From Chionis minor (taxonomy: Eukaryota > Chordata > Aves > Charadriiformes > Chionididae), in contig VZSF01009119.1 of the NCBI GenBank assembly GCA_013398295.1, positions 381,072 to 445,071 on the forward strand: a stretch of DNA of 64,000 nucleotides, in the 5' to 3' direction. A model generated the notes under the pieces. That model saw nothing but the letters and a program-made list of their open reading frames with translations. It ran no database searches and had not been told where the DNA came from. Shown piece by piece: positions 41,821 to 53,800 of the stretch (position 1 is its first letter; each line of letters begins with the position of its first letter). Position numbers and translations under genes: made by a program.

Positions 41821-44564
41821 AGTTAATGCAATGTATTTTCCTCTGTAATTGTATTCATTTGATGTAGATTTGTGCCAGGCACTTTACAGCAGTGTTAATG
41901 AGAAGAAGGAAGCAAGAGTTGATATCCATCGTGGTTTAAAAGATAGAACTCGAAGCAAATTGCTGCCGTTCTCGGTGGGCATGGCTATATTTAGCATCGC
42001 AGCATACTGTATATAATATGCCCTTACAGCCTTATGCAAAGTCTTTTGAATGAAGATCTCAAAGCACATTTCATTAGTTCCAACGCGGTATTTCCCAAAC
42101 TCTCAGCCAGTCTCTGGTGTTGAGAGCGAGAGTTGCCAGTTGTTGCTGTCCTCGTATTTTTATACAGCCTGTGTTAATGTGGAAGCTGGGTCAGATATCC
42201 ACCGAGGAGACTAATCCTGCCATCTGCACGTAATTCTGGTTCCACAGCCTTTTTTGGAAAGGGATTTGCTACCACCAGCTTATCTTCAGGTGTGGGGCTC
42301 TGCATGGTCTGTCTCAGGGGAAGGAAACGCTAGTTCCCCTCACAAGCGGAGCACGGTTCCTCTGCAGATTTGCATTTGCCTTCCTTGCTTTCACACATCG
42401 TCCTCCAGCCAGATGAGTCTCGTTGCCCTCAGCCCCCCGTAATCCTGTTAATAACCTCGCTCTAACGATGCACGAAGTGCTGAGGAGTCAGGTACTGCGC
42501 TCATCATTTCTCAGCAGTGCAGCTTGCACCCCTTCATCCTGAAAAACCACAGTATAGATTTTACTGGGAAAAGGGGAAAGGAAAGGATATTCACAGGGAT
42601 TACAGAAAATTTACCTTCCCATATGCAGGGCTCAAAGAAGCGTATAACTCGTGCGTGCGTAGACTGCTGCATTACCGACAGGTAGGAAAAATGCTCTGGA
42701 ATTATTCACACTGGCTCCTGGCAGGAGCTCCGAGTCTCGTGGATTATCCACCGAGGCAGAGACGAGGTGAACAATAGGGGTTTAATTTGAGGAGTGTTTT
42801 CCCTGCCTTCAGCACGTCTCTCCAGCTCACATCTCCCTTCCTGATTGCCCTGTAATCTCGCTCATTACTCCGTGGCCGTAACCCTCTCTCCCCTCTCCGG
42901 CAGTGGAGAACTGGCAGCCAATTTGTGTCCAGAATTAAGGTTGTGACCCTCTCCACTTCCCTCCGCGGTCGGCAGCTGCTGAAAGAGGTACGCAAAGGCT
43001 CTCCACTAATTGTTAGAAAAGAAAAATTTCTGACCCTAAATTGTTTGCCGAGATATTCTGGAGTTTATTTTCCTCTGCGCAGCAACAGTTTTCAGCAAGA
43101 GCGGAGGATTGATTGCTCCCAGACTTTATTGGAAGTGCCTGGTTTTAAAGGAGTCTGAAATATTATGGACGTCAGACAGGAGATAACTGGTCACTCTCCC
43201 GATGAGGAGATCTGGTTGTCCTCGGTGCATTTCACCTGCCTTTTGGGAAGTGACAGTCATCCCCAGGAGCTGCAGATGACACTGCATTTGCTCGTGCTAG
43301 TTTAACTGCTAATGCTTCAGGAGAATCGCTTGTTAGAGAAGGCAAAATTGTAGATTTCTTTTCGGAAAGAAGGACGGGATTATTCTCCCAGCTGAATAAA
43401 ACTGCAAGTTCTGTGCACAATTGACCCATTTGTACTCACAAATGTACAACAGCTTTGTAGGTGGTAATGACTTCTGTCAAATTCTTTTATTTTATTTGTC
43501 ACTTTGAACTATCGGCTTATAGAGGAACCACAAAGACTCCTTGTTGGTAGAAGGATGGCTTTAAGTTGCTGAATCATTACAAGCATCTTAATGCAGAAGG
43601 AACTAATCTTTTTATCCAGGGCTAGCTTTGGGCTCTGCTTTCCCTCAGGACCTGCATGTTGTAGAGGAATGAGAAAATTAGCCCTCAAAAGAATACTTTG
43701 CTATATGTGAAGCCATCCTCCGTGCTCCCCACATTTCAGAGGGCTGCTGCTTGCAGTGCTGAAATGTTGCACTATGGAAAATGTAGGTAAGATCTGGAGG
43801 AACACCCAAGATGTCCACAAGGACGTAGAGGGCACTTCCCATTGTTTTACGTTTACAGGAATATGTTGCGTGTAGTGTTCAAAACTGTGGGTAATTACAT
43901 TTTGCAATGAAGTCTGTGAACATCTGTTCGTCTTCCTTTCTGTGCCAAGTCCCAACCTCAAGAGCCCATGTTGTCTCCGCAACAGTCAGATAGCGCATTT
44001 GCCCCCTAAACTAAGTAGAGGTTGCGAGGCAGGAGAAGAAATCTCCCAGGGAAAGGATTTTTCTTCTTAAAACTTCCAGCAGCATCCATGCAGGGAGGAG
44101 AAGAGGAACGCAGAGCGTCGTGGCAAGAGCAGAGAAGGCATGGTCCACCCTAGTGCCCGTGCTCGGCAATGTCCAGTTCCGCTGTGCGCCACGGAGGTGG
44201 GAGCAAGCTTCATGACGCGCTGTTCCCACGTCCCCTGCCCACCTGGCAGTCACCACTGTGCCCCCCGCTGCCATCTTGCCCCGTGAACAGCCCTGTCTTT
44301 GGCTTTGATCGTCACAAAGAGCGATAGTTCAGCCTCTGCGCAGCAGCTTGCCATCGGGGGGCAGAGCACCAGACAGAGCACGAGCAGAAGTTCTCCAGAT
44401 GAAAGAACCTACCTCCTCCTGTTTGTTTGGCTGAACCTCCCCTGCACCACTGCGATGGCCCAGTGGAACGGCCGTTGAGCGATCAATGATACCCATGGAC
44501 TAACAACTCCCGTAGAGCTGGGTGTGTGCTTGGCTGTGGGCTTCGTAACTGCTGCGTCTCCATC

Positions 44565-44579
44565 AAAAAAAAAAAAAAA
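44565..44579. repeat. Poly(A) run, 15 A
   Basis: Uninterrupted A15 after CGTCTCCATC. No SINE body was recognised. Confidence 0.9.
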
Positions 44580-46399
44580 GTGTGTTTTTAATGCCTCCTG
44601 CTTTAGCAGAATTTTGAAAGTCTGGTGGAACCCTGTGCCGTAAATATTTATCTTCTGGCTCCCTTTTTTTCGGCCCCCCATTGGGAAAGCTTTTGGGTGA
44701 TGGCAGAGATCCCATAGCAACTGCAGCTTTTCTTCTCTTAGCAATCACAGAGCGACGGTAATGATGGCTAGAGTGTTGCAAGGCAGAAGAATGTACTCCA
44801 TCTAGGCTAGGCTTGCAAAGAGTAAATTGGAGTGAAAATAGATTAAATCTTTCCATAGTTCAATGGCAAAAGAAAATCGCCCATCATTTGCCTTCTATCT
44901 CCCCGATGCATTAAAATGTGAGAAATGCTCAATCTCCAAAACCCTCCATTTCTTGACAGGCTTTACTCATTCTCTTTTCTCTCCTGTTTTTATTAATTTA
45001 TTCTTTAAGGCAGTTCCTGCTGTGCCAGCTCCTTTTACTGCGTGGTGGAGAGAAGTGTTGTTCATAGCTCTTGCACAAGGAATGCAGGATCCTGAACTCG
45101 GGGCTTGATGGATACTTTTTGGCTCCTCCACGTTTCTTTTCTGCCTTTTGCTTTAGGCTTTTGCAACATCCTTTGAAATGGACCTTTGAAAGGGAACAGC
45201 AGAAACAAAAAATCAAGGGTTTGAAGAGTTACCGATCTTTTCTGTGCCTTTTGTCACATGTTGTAGAAGTCCCAACTAGTGCAGATAAAAAGGAAATATC
45301 TCTGAACCTGGCCGTGCTGTGAAAGCCTTGGAGTTCTGATGATTAGTGATACAACAGGATGTTCGGAACAGGGGAAGTCCCGACCTCTTTGAGGATGCTC
45401 CCAGCTTGGACCTTAGGGTTAAGCAATTTTAAAGACACCTTCTTTGAGGGCTGTGACCTTGTCATTCCCCTTCCATTTTCAGGCTTCAAGTTTATTGCTC
45501 TCCCAAGGAACTCAGAACAGTTGATTAACTGGTAACTCACTAGTTCTTGACACATTAAGCAGCAAATTTGACTCTAATTAACAGCTTTTATTAACCTGGG
45601 TTCCCCCTTCCCTCCTCCTGTTTCACTCTAGAGACTCCTTAAGCCTTTACAGGTTTTAAAGTTAAATTCATTTCTAAATTTATTATTTTTTTTTAAATTG
45701 TAAAAGTGAATGTGTGCAGACGTCGGATTGCACGGCTCGGGGGGAGGACGTGTGTCTGACAGAAGAACATCTGGAAAGCAAATGCGGTCACCTGGAGGGA
45801 AGCGAAGGGTTGGATCGTGGAGAGAGCTGGTGGCTGGCCGCTGGGTTGACTTGACATGGAGGAGGAAACCATGAAGGTCAGGCTTTCCTCAGCTATCCAT
45901 GCGCTGCTTTGAACAGTTGCTTCTTAGCTGACAGCGGATGGGTTCAACCTCAAAGCTCCACCTACGTGCTCAACCTGGCGAAAAGAGTGGGAAGGGGCAT
46001 TGCTGGAGCTCTTGGCCAAATGGGATGACAGCTTTTCTGCTCCTCCTGAGCCTGCCAGCCCTCTGCTGCCTGCAGATACCTGCAGGGAACCGAGTGAGCT
46101 GATAGAAGTGGTTTTGGAAAGTTACCCTCTACGTCGTGTTTGCAGTTGTCCTATACATATCCCAAAGGGCTGCGTGCTTCCAGCCAACGCTGTTGAAGCG
46201 CGCGGCTCCCTGGGGAGCCCTCCACTGCAGCGTGAAGCTGCCTGGATTTGGGCCATGGAGGGAATGGATGAGGGACTGAGGATGCTCCTCCTCTTCACCA
46301 CCCAGATTTGCTCTGCTGCTGTGCTTGTTTCTCCTTGGTCAGCAGATGCAGTAGTTTGTTGGCAAGCACGCAGCCAAAAAATCCAGGAATCCCCTGACT

Positions 46400-46500
46400 G
46401 TAATCCAGCCCTGCCCCGACTCTGTCACTCGGTCTCGTCCCCGTCTGTGAAATGGGCGCGGTAATGACTCTGCTGGTTCCTCAAGGTGCTCCAGTTCTGG
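46400..46500 (+). repeat. MIR-like ancient SINE fragment
   Basis: 'gtaatccagccctgccccga', 'ctctgtcactcggtctcgtc', 'cccgtctgtgaaatgggcgc' and 'ggtaatgact' match the MIR order 'cctggctctgccact..ctcagtttccccatctgtaaaatgggg.taatga' with heavy divergence. Confidence 0.45.
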
Positions 46501-46689
46501 TGTGCAAGTTGCTCTTTAAGTGTTAATTTTTATCGTTTGCAAGTTAGAGGGGGGCTCAGGCTTGTTCAAACATAGAAAGATGGTTTCTTTTCAGTTTTCA
46601 AAACACATTGGGGTGTCACCCTGCCTAAGAAACTAGCGTGGTACCTTTATAAAAGATGTTTCTCATAAGCTTTGGTAAATGCGTTTCAC

Positions 46690-47670
46690 CACGAGCTTGC
46701 TGTGAATGCATCTAATCCAGTTTGCGACTTTTCTGAACTCTTGATCTGAGAGACAGCCTGTGACAGTGAGCTCCAGAGGTCAATTCAGAGCTTGAGAAAA
46801 GAGGTTTTTAGATCTATTTAAAATTGCCGTTCAGTTCCTCTGGGTATCATTTCCCTCGCATCTTGCAAGAAAAGAGTAAATATCTTCATTATTCTGTGTT
46901 TTCTCTTAGGTTTCTGCGTAACCGCTAAACAGCTGGGTTTGTATTTTCTGTAACTAAAGCAAGTGAACCTCTCCCAGGGTAACCCGCAGCGAAGACGCAG
47001 CGTTTTAGTGCTCCTAAGAGGCAAATGAGCCAAGGTCAGCGCGGTGCCCCCCAAAGCAAGAGCGTCATGTGGGGTCTCACCACATCACAGCTCACTCTCC
47101 TGTGCAAATCGCTGAAGAGTACGTTAGAGAAAACCAGTCCTCGGGGAACGCCGCTGTAATCTTTTGCTACGTTGAATGCTGATCATGGGTTATACCTCCT
47201 TTTTTAATTGCACTCCGTTAATTTCTAGATTTGTCGTAGCACTCTATCCCTTGCTCAGTTGCTCAGCCAGTTTTCTAGGAGCCTGCTTGACAGTACTTTG
47301 TCACAGAGGCTTTGAAAATCCAAATAATTAAACTTAATCCTCAGGGATTCTTTTTTTTCCTTAAGAATTCCAGGGAATTCTACTAGCTAGGATAGGAATG
47401 GTTTTCTTTATTTATTAGTATTTTTTTCACTTGGGGGTTTATCGTTTCTTGTTTAGTTTTATTTGGTACAGAAATAAGTTGTAGGGGCCTCGTATTCTCT
47501 GGATCACTCCTGAAAACCTTCTGGAATCAGGCTACAATATTGCTCCTTTCTTGCCCATTGGTATACACACCCAATGTTAAAGCTGCTTTGTTTTTTAATA
47601 ACTTCAGTACTTTCAGGTCCTCAAATATTATCCTGCCTTGGTGATTCATGGTCCTCTGAGGATGAGATGT
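46690..47670 (-). mobile_element. Decayed CR1-clade LINE with reverse transcriptase remnants
   Basis: Ancient non-LTR element, read on the minus strand from right to left. Near 47590-47650 a frame reads GRIIFEDLKVLKLLKNKA, like the GPDGI..VLKEL block of CR1-type RT. At about 47300-47335 NYLDFQSLCDKVL corresponds to YLDFSKAFD. At about 47107-47158 YSGVPRGLVFSNVLFSDL corresponds to SGVPQGSVLGPLLFNIFINDL. Near 46760-46830 a KNLFSQ-like remnant corresponds to the RKNFFTQ block at the ORF2 end. Frames are broken by stops and deletions, and the YADD catalytic block was not seen. It is much older than the three better-preserved CR1 copies. Confidence 0.62.
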
Positions 47671-48590
47671 GGTATGGGAGTTCTCCGACGATTTTACAAA
47701 GTGGGTAAATTTGCCAAGTTCCAGGGAGAGCAGTGATGATGTCCAGGATGGCTTTGACAGCAAGGAGGTAAATACGTGTCCCCGCCACGGGGGACCAGTG
47801 GAATCTGTCTCCTCTCTGGGGCAGGCTGAACTCCCTTCAGCATCTCCCTTGGCTGGTTTCAAAAAGGAGGATGAAACGAGGCTTCATTTTCCTGATTCCG
47901 TTTACTATGTTGGCAAGATTTAGCTCGAGTAGAGTTAGAGCAGAGGGCTTTTTATTAGGGCTGTGTGGAAAATAAATCAGGCGTGATCCTTGCATTGTGG
48001 CTGTGTGGAGCTCATGAAGAGCAGTGATGGATAGTTGTCTTTCTCACTTCCTCTCTGCCACCAAGAATAATAAAAAAAAATGTTTCTTTTCCCTTCTGCA
48101 ATTCCAACAATTCCATGTCTATGTATTAAGCGGGAGGCGCGACTAGGAAGCAGGTTACCTCCAGGGGTTCCCTCCAGAAGCGAGATACCAGGTAGGAGGA
48201 AACTCATTAGAGATACTTTGGTGAGTGGGTGTAGTGAGCACACATCTTCCAGGATGTGTTTTTAAAGGCTCTGTCTGAGGTTAATGCTGCGCTAGATCTC
48301 CTCTTTCATGCTTAAATTAGGCTAATATTTAAACAGCCGCCTTATTAATTTCTTTGTTAATTCCAGTGTTTATCATGGTGATGTGTCTAAATCTCTGTGT
48401 GTGTTTTACTCTCGGAGTTTCTGTGCTGCAGGGGCTGGAATGGCCCTACACCAGCACATGCCTCAGCATAACCTGTCTGCGTGTTCTTCAGCGCTGGAGG
48501 TGAACGTAAGCACTCAGCTGTAGAGATGTCAAACAGCGTGGCTGACCCTGCGCTCCCCCTTCTCTTATCCTCAGTTCCTTTCTTTCCTAG
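47671..48590. other. Intronic sequence, no gene recognised
   Basis: Single-copy sequence between the old LINE remnant and the younger CR1 cluster. I see no gene or repeat here. Confidence 0.6.
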
Positions 48591-49058
48591 AATCACAGAC
48601 TCACTTAGCTTGGAAGGGACCTTTAATATCTAGTCCAACCATCAACCCAACACTGCCCACCACTGACCCATGTCCCTCAGCACCACGTCTGCCCGGCTGG
48701 GAAACACCTCCAGGGATGGCAACTCCACCACTGCCCTGGGCAGCCTCTGCCAATGCTTCACAACCCTTTGGGTGAAGAAATTCTTCCTAATATCCAACCT
48801 AAACCTCCCCTGGTGCAACCTGAGGCTGTTTCCTCCTGTGCCATCACCTGTTCCCTGGGAGAAGAGCCCGACCCCCCCTGGCTACACCCTCCTTCCAGGC
48901 AGTTGTAGGGAGCGAGAAGGTCTCCCCTCAGCCTCCTCTTCTCCAGGCGGAACAACCCCCGTTCCCTCAGCCGCTCCTCAGGAGACTTGTGCTCCAGACC
49001 CCTCCCCAGCTCTGCTGGCCTTCCCTGGACACGCTCCAGGCCCTCAATGTCTGTCATC
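48591..49058 (-). mobile_element. CR1 LINE, 5'-truncated, minus strand
   Basis: Reverse complement of the same CR1 subfamily as 32893-33631. The left end AGAATCACAGACTCACT is the reverse complement of the CR1 tail, followed by 'cttggaagggacctttaata'. The minus-strand frame 48758-49057 contains [35 protein letters not shown] and [15 protein letters not shown]. About 90 bases around these motifs are essentially identical to the 33200-33300 copy. The 5' truncation is at about 49058. Confidence 0.92.
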
Positions 49059-49109
49059 TTCTCAAGTCGCTTGGGGTGAGATTACCTTCTCCTGTTGAGA
49101 TTTTGGGCG

Positions 49110-49179
49110 ATTCCCATGGCAGGGGCTTGGAACTAGATGATCTCTAAGGTCCCTTCCAAGCTAAACCATTCTATGATTC
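49110..49179 (+). mobile_element. CR1 LINE 3' end, very short, + strand
   Basis: 'ttcccatggcaggggcttgg', 'aactagatgatctctaaggt' and 'cccttccaagctaaaccatt' followed by CTATGATTC form the classic CR1 3' UTR end. Only about 70 bases remain. It lies about 50 bases from the truncated 5' side of the minus-strand CR1, giving a head-to-head pair with outward-facing tails. Confidence 0.88.
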
Positions 49180-51240
49180 CAGTTTGACTGGACCACTGTC
49201 TGGTTTTCTAGACTGTCTCATTTTGTTGTCTCCTTTGTGTTTCCCATCTCTTCAGGACCTTGTGGCTTTTCTGTCTCTCTTTGCTCAAGGCCACAGCTCC
49301 GCACGGGGTGGAAGCAGCTGTATTTATTCCTGCATCTGAAGAGCATTTCAAATGAAACTGTGCTGAACAGGGATGCTGCCCGTACTCATTTTGATCCCTG
49401 CATCCAGGGGCACCTTGTTATTTTCGCGGTGTTCTCATCATGACTTAAATTTAAAATAAGCATGTGTAGGGCAGTAGTGGCTGCCTTGCTCCACTGTTCT
49501 GCTTGGGGTAGAAAATGTGCCTATGAAGCGGGAGTGTGCAGGACTACACTGTTTTATTCTCTTAAGGTACCATGTTAGCTTCCAAAGTTAGGTAATTTCT
49601 AAGGGCTTGTAATATTTTTTTTTATGAACAGCTTTAAATAGAAGTCATTAGACGCTGTTGTTCAAACTTAATTAACTGTTCTCCTTACTGAATTACAGCA
49701 CAGCAAAGAGGGACGGCACTGCGGGAAAGAGAAACATCTTACTAGATTTTTTTTAAAAAAAAAATAATAACTAAATTTAACACTTAATTAAAACACGGGA
49801 CCTTTGGCAGCGCAGGTATCAGGTTGCCTCCTGGGAGCGATGTTTCCCTTCCCAGATGCCTGCAGTAAATCCGCGGATGCTTCAGGCACGTTGGAGGTAC
49901 CTGCCCTTGCTTCGCTCACAGGGGTGGGTTGCTGCGTCCCCCCAGCAACGGCAAAACGTGATTGCAAGGTGGGCAGATGGAATTTTGCCTGCTTAATCTG
50001 GCAGGTACCTGCTTAATTGAGCAGAATTGGAAGCAGCGGTCAAGGTTTCAGCCTTGCTCACCGCCATAGAGCAGGCTGCGGTGGCCGGAGAGCCCACGCT
50101 CTGCTTGCCAGCACACGTTGCCATCATCCTGTCCCATCGCCACCAGGATGGTGTCACCAGGACGGGAGGGCAGCACAGGATCCCTGGAGGGAGACGTTTT
50201 TCCGGTGGCGGGGCAGGGGATCGCAGTCCTGGCTGCACAAGGAGAGGGAATAAAACTCTGTGGTTTTTTAACAGGAGAGGCGGGAAATGGTGATGTCCTT
50301 CTCCAATGTAGTTATGTTGAAGGGAAACAGAGTTATAACAGCATTATAATTTGAAGGTCTTGGAGAAAATAGCATAATCGGAAAATGGATTTAGAGGGTG
50401 TTGACGCAGGCGGTTACCCAGAAGTGGGTTTTGGGCAAAATGAAGTTGCCTGGAAGCCTCTGCAGGATTAAATCAGGCATATACTGTATTTGGCTTTGAT
50501 ATTTAGAACAAAAGTTCTGGAAACAGCTAAGCCTTCCCATCGCATCCAAAAGGCTGGTGATGTTTTGACACCTGCTGCCTTGTAGTACCGTGTGAGATCT
50601 CACTGAAGTGCCGAGGAGCAACTTGGGGAGTCCGTCTGAGCAGGTCCCACTGGGAAAAGGCTTTCTTTTAAAAGAGCTTCCGGAGATGTCTGTTGTACAT
50701 CCATCCCCTGGGAAGCGGTGGGAGCACACTGGAGGCTGAAGGAGGCACAGCAGGCTGAGCATCTGCAGAAAACAGGATTCATGGAGTTGTCTGACAGTAA
50801 CCCCTGTAGTAGCGCCACGGACGCTCGCTTTTGCCGTGTGCTGGATCCATCCCTCCTTCACCCTGTGCCTTTGTCTGACCATCACAACACAATTTGGTTT
50901 CTTTAACTTGGCTTTGGAGCCGGAGCAAGAGCTTACTGCAGCTCTTCGGAGTCATTTTTACCTCCATCCCAGCCGACTAGATTAGTCTGCAGATAATGCA
51001 AGGAGTGAATAAGAGCCTCAGCTCCGAGGGAGCTGGAACGTAATTACACTAGATGAAGGGTACTCGCCGCAGCTCCTCCAAGAGTGCTGAGATTAGACTG
51101 TAATCATTGTTTGTAAGCAGACAGGAATGAGGGGTAATCAGCCAGGCAGCCCTGACGCGTTATTCCAGGAATTAATATTAGCTTCCTGAAGGAGCTCATC
51201 AATTCACACTTACAGGGAACTGCAGAAATCAACAGGTCCC

Positions 51241-51530
51241 CTCTTCCCACGGCGGGCGCTTGGGGACCGCTGGGTCCAGCCGGCGTGCGCCAAGGGAATC
51301 GGGCTGTGGGCTCCGCAGGGAGACGGGCTGGGGGGCTACAAAGAGACTGGAGGATGCCACACCGGGAGGGAGCTCTAAGCCCTGGCTGGTGGGTCGCTGC
51401 CCGTGGCGAGGGCGCCGCGTTGGCTCTGCTGGGGAGGGGAAGGCGATCGCTTTCTTCTTCAGCCATCATCCTTCGCCCGCGGAGCTGCAGCAGGAGGGAG
51501 GGCACGCGCGGGGAAGGAGCGGGGAAGTTT
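51241..51530. promoter_or_regulatory. CpG-rich patch, possible regulatory element
   Basis: Dense CpG (GGCGGGCGC, GGCGCCGCG, CGATCG, CACGCGCGG) in a GC-rich block within an AT-richer intron. No promoter element, exon or conserved protein is recognisable, so regulatory function is only a possibility. Confidence 0.35.
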
Positions 51531-52940
51531 CCTTTTTGGTTTTGAAGAAAAATCTTTGCAAGTGTGCTTGGTGCTGCTTGAATTCTGGCCCTAATTATAA
51601 AGCCTGCAGGTCCCGGCGAGAACATCGTGTACAGACACAGAGCTAACACTAGGCAGCGAAAGTCTTGACGTTCCTCTGATGTGAAACGAGAAGAGAAGGA
51701 ATAAAAGCGCTTGCAAATGCAGGCAGAAATCATTAGGGGAAGGTGTGGGGGTACTCATGAAAGCGCCGGTCGCAGTAAAAAGCTGAAGGAAGAATCAGGG
51801 ATAATAGAGGAGAAGCCCTGGTGCGAGTGATGGGATGGTGAAGTGGACAATAGCGTGACAAGGAGGGTCCACATATGTTGGGGTTGTTTGGGTTTGGATA
51901 AACACATGCATGGCTGTCACCAGAACTTGCCGTTGCGATCCCGGTGGTAGGACGGTTGCGGTACGTGTGAGCCGGGCTGGCTTCCCTGCCTTCCCCAGTT
52001 CACACTGCCCAGCCCTTTGCTTCCATCACTCCTAGAATAAATCCCCAGCCAGCCTATTGATTGTATCTCTCCCGGTGTTTTACACGCATTCGTTAGGAGC
52101 TTGTGCTTTTTAATGATGCTGCTGCTTTGACAACTCACTAAATATGCCACAGCTTTATGGGTGGCATTGCTAATACTTTAGCAGTCAAAGGTTGGCTGCT
52201 GTTATTAACCCCGTTAGCACTGGCTCTTGTGTGGAAAATAAGTGGGGATAGATGTTTTGTCCGGAAAGCTCGCGGTCGAAAAGCAAAACCTAAGGGAGTA
52301 TCGAAGGAAGGAACAGCACGTGAGCAAATGGACTAGGTGGTGGTTGGCACAGTGTCACGAATTTACGCGTGTGGCTGTTGGTTCGTTTGGTTTGTTAATT
52401 GGCAAAAGAGGGAGGTCGAAGGGCACAGCGGGAACCTGGCAGCCCGCGAGAGGAAGGGGGACAGAGCCGGCTCGTCACCTGCCTGCCTCGATCCACTGCC
52501 AGAGTTCCGTAGCTGCCTCTGCAGGAGGCGTCTGGGAAGACTTGAAAGAAGGATGTGTTAATGTCTGGGTGGATTGCTCCCAAAAGTCTCTTCCAGGCTG
52601 GAAGGGGAGCATGAGGAAAAGCATGGGAGGGCATGGAGGAAGCTGGAAACCTTCCCTAGCCGAGCGAGGAGTGGCGGGGGCTGCTGAGGGGCACCTGGGC
52701 TAAGGAAGGGCCGTGGCACGGAAAGCCTCGATGGTGAAGAGAAACGAGTGAATTTTTGGACACCTGGGAAGGTGGGTGAGGAGAGAGAGGATTTTGAAGT
52801 TAGTGGGAAAAGTGAGCCACGCTGCGGATGTGCAGCCGTGAATTCGCATGACATGGACGTAATTATTAGAGTCAAAATGAGAGAGGAGGAGCTGTCTGAG
52901 CTCATTTCTTTTTGCTGCTTTTCTCATTTAGATGGTGGTG

Positions 52941-52956
52941 TTTTTTTTTTTTTTTT
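52941..52956. repeat. Poly(T) run
   Basis: 16 consecutive T bases. No adjacent retroposon was recognised. Confidence 0.9.
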
Positions 52957-53659
52957 ATCTGATGGATCTTTGCACAGTCAGGCTTGGGAATGAGAATAGT
53001 CCTGTTTGCTGTGGCAGGAGCGAAGAGGCGGGGTTTGCTGACGAATATCGGCTTCTGGAAACGAATTGGTTTTCTTGCTACTACTGCTGCTTTGCGGAGG
53101 GGCTGGGGCATAGATCTCATTTGAGAAATCTCTCTGTGTGGCTGTCGTGTTTTCTTAGAAAGCGCAGTAGGGAGAATAAATCCGTGGGATCGTGTCCGTG
53201 GGTGACACTGTCTCAATCTGGCTGCGTGTTCGGCTGGTGCTCGTCACCGTCCACGTCGCAGAGATGTTCTGCCTCCAGTACCTGGAGATATTGGGGTCAG
53301 TGTCTCTTCTGATGGACTGTTAATGCTTCCCAAAGCCCTAGTGGCCTATCTAATAAACGTAATAAGTGTCTTGGTGCCTCGCTGCATGACTGGAAGATCT
53401 ATTACTACAAGCAGCAGAAAAGCAACTGGGGAAGTAGAGGGGTCGCTCAATGAAATTTTAATATCGCAGGTCCCAACATTCCAGCTCATCTTTACCAAAG
53501 GAGTTATCAAATTAGAAGGTCCGGTGGGAAGAGAGAGAAGATATTATCAACGCTGTTAACAGTGAAGGCTGTGCCAGCACTTTTCATAAAACCCTTCTGT
53601 TTTCAAATGACTATAAATAGTTGGTTAAATGCACGGAAATAGATCCTACCTGGGGGTAA

Positions 53660-53800
53660 ATACTTGACTTTGGAGTGAGCAGACAGCTGCTTCTCACTTT
53701 TAACCTACATAAAATGAGGGACAGCAGTATTGCCAAACAGGAGTGTTGAAAATTGTAAATGCAATGTAAAAATAACAATATGCTTTGAGATAATTTTATA
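53660..53800 (+). repeat. MIR-like ancient SINE fragment
   Basis: 'taacctacataaaatgaggg', 'acagcagtattgccaaacag', 'gagtgttgaaaattgtaaat' and 'atgctttgagata' follow the MIR 3' half 'cctcagtttcct.ataaaatgaggataatagtacctacc..agggttgttgtgaaaattaaatgagataatg..tgcttgga' over more than 100 bases. Confidence 0.5.

Larger units (their letters stand above)
41821..46689. other. Intronic sequence, no gene recognised
   Basis: Contains an A15 run (44565-44579) and a MIR-like fragment (46400-46500). A 154-codon frame at 46000-46464 has no recognised domain. The rest is single-copy sequence in which I see nothing. Confidence 0.6.
49180..53655. other. Intronic sequence, no gene recognised
   Basis: Holds a CpG-rich patch at 51241-51530 covered by a 209-codon minus-strand frame (51104-51733), and a T16 run at 52941-52956. 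The frame's Pro/Ala/Arg-rich product follows GC content and shows no recognised domain. Confidence 0.6.

Noticed and set aside
46081..46130. Frame reading SELIEVVLESYPLRR, resembling the GELIEVHLRR part of the Mad1 last exon
   Set aside because: Only five or six residues agree. The upstream part should read LLETEFS-like and the downstream part DSIPAFLSS-like, and neither is present. No acceptor stands at the right distance.
46000..46464. 154-codon + strand open frame
   Set aside because: No recognised domain, and its end runs into an ancient MIR-like repeat, so it is probably chance.
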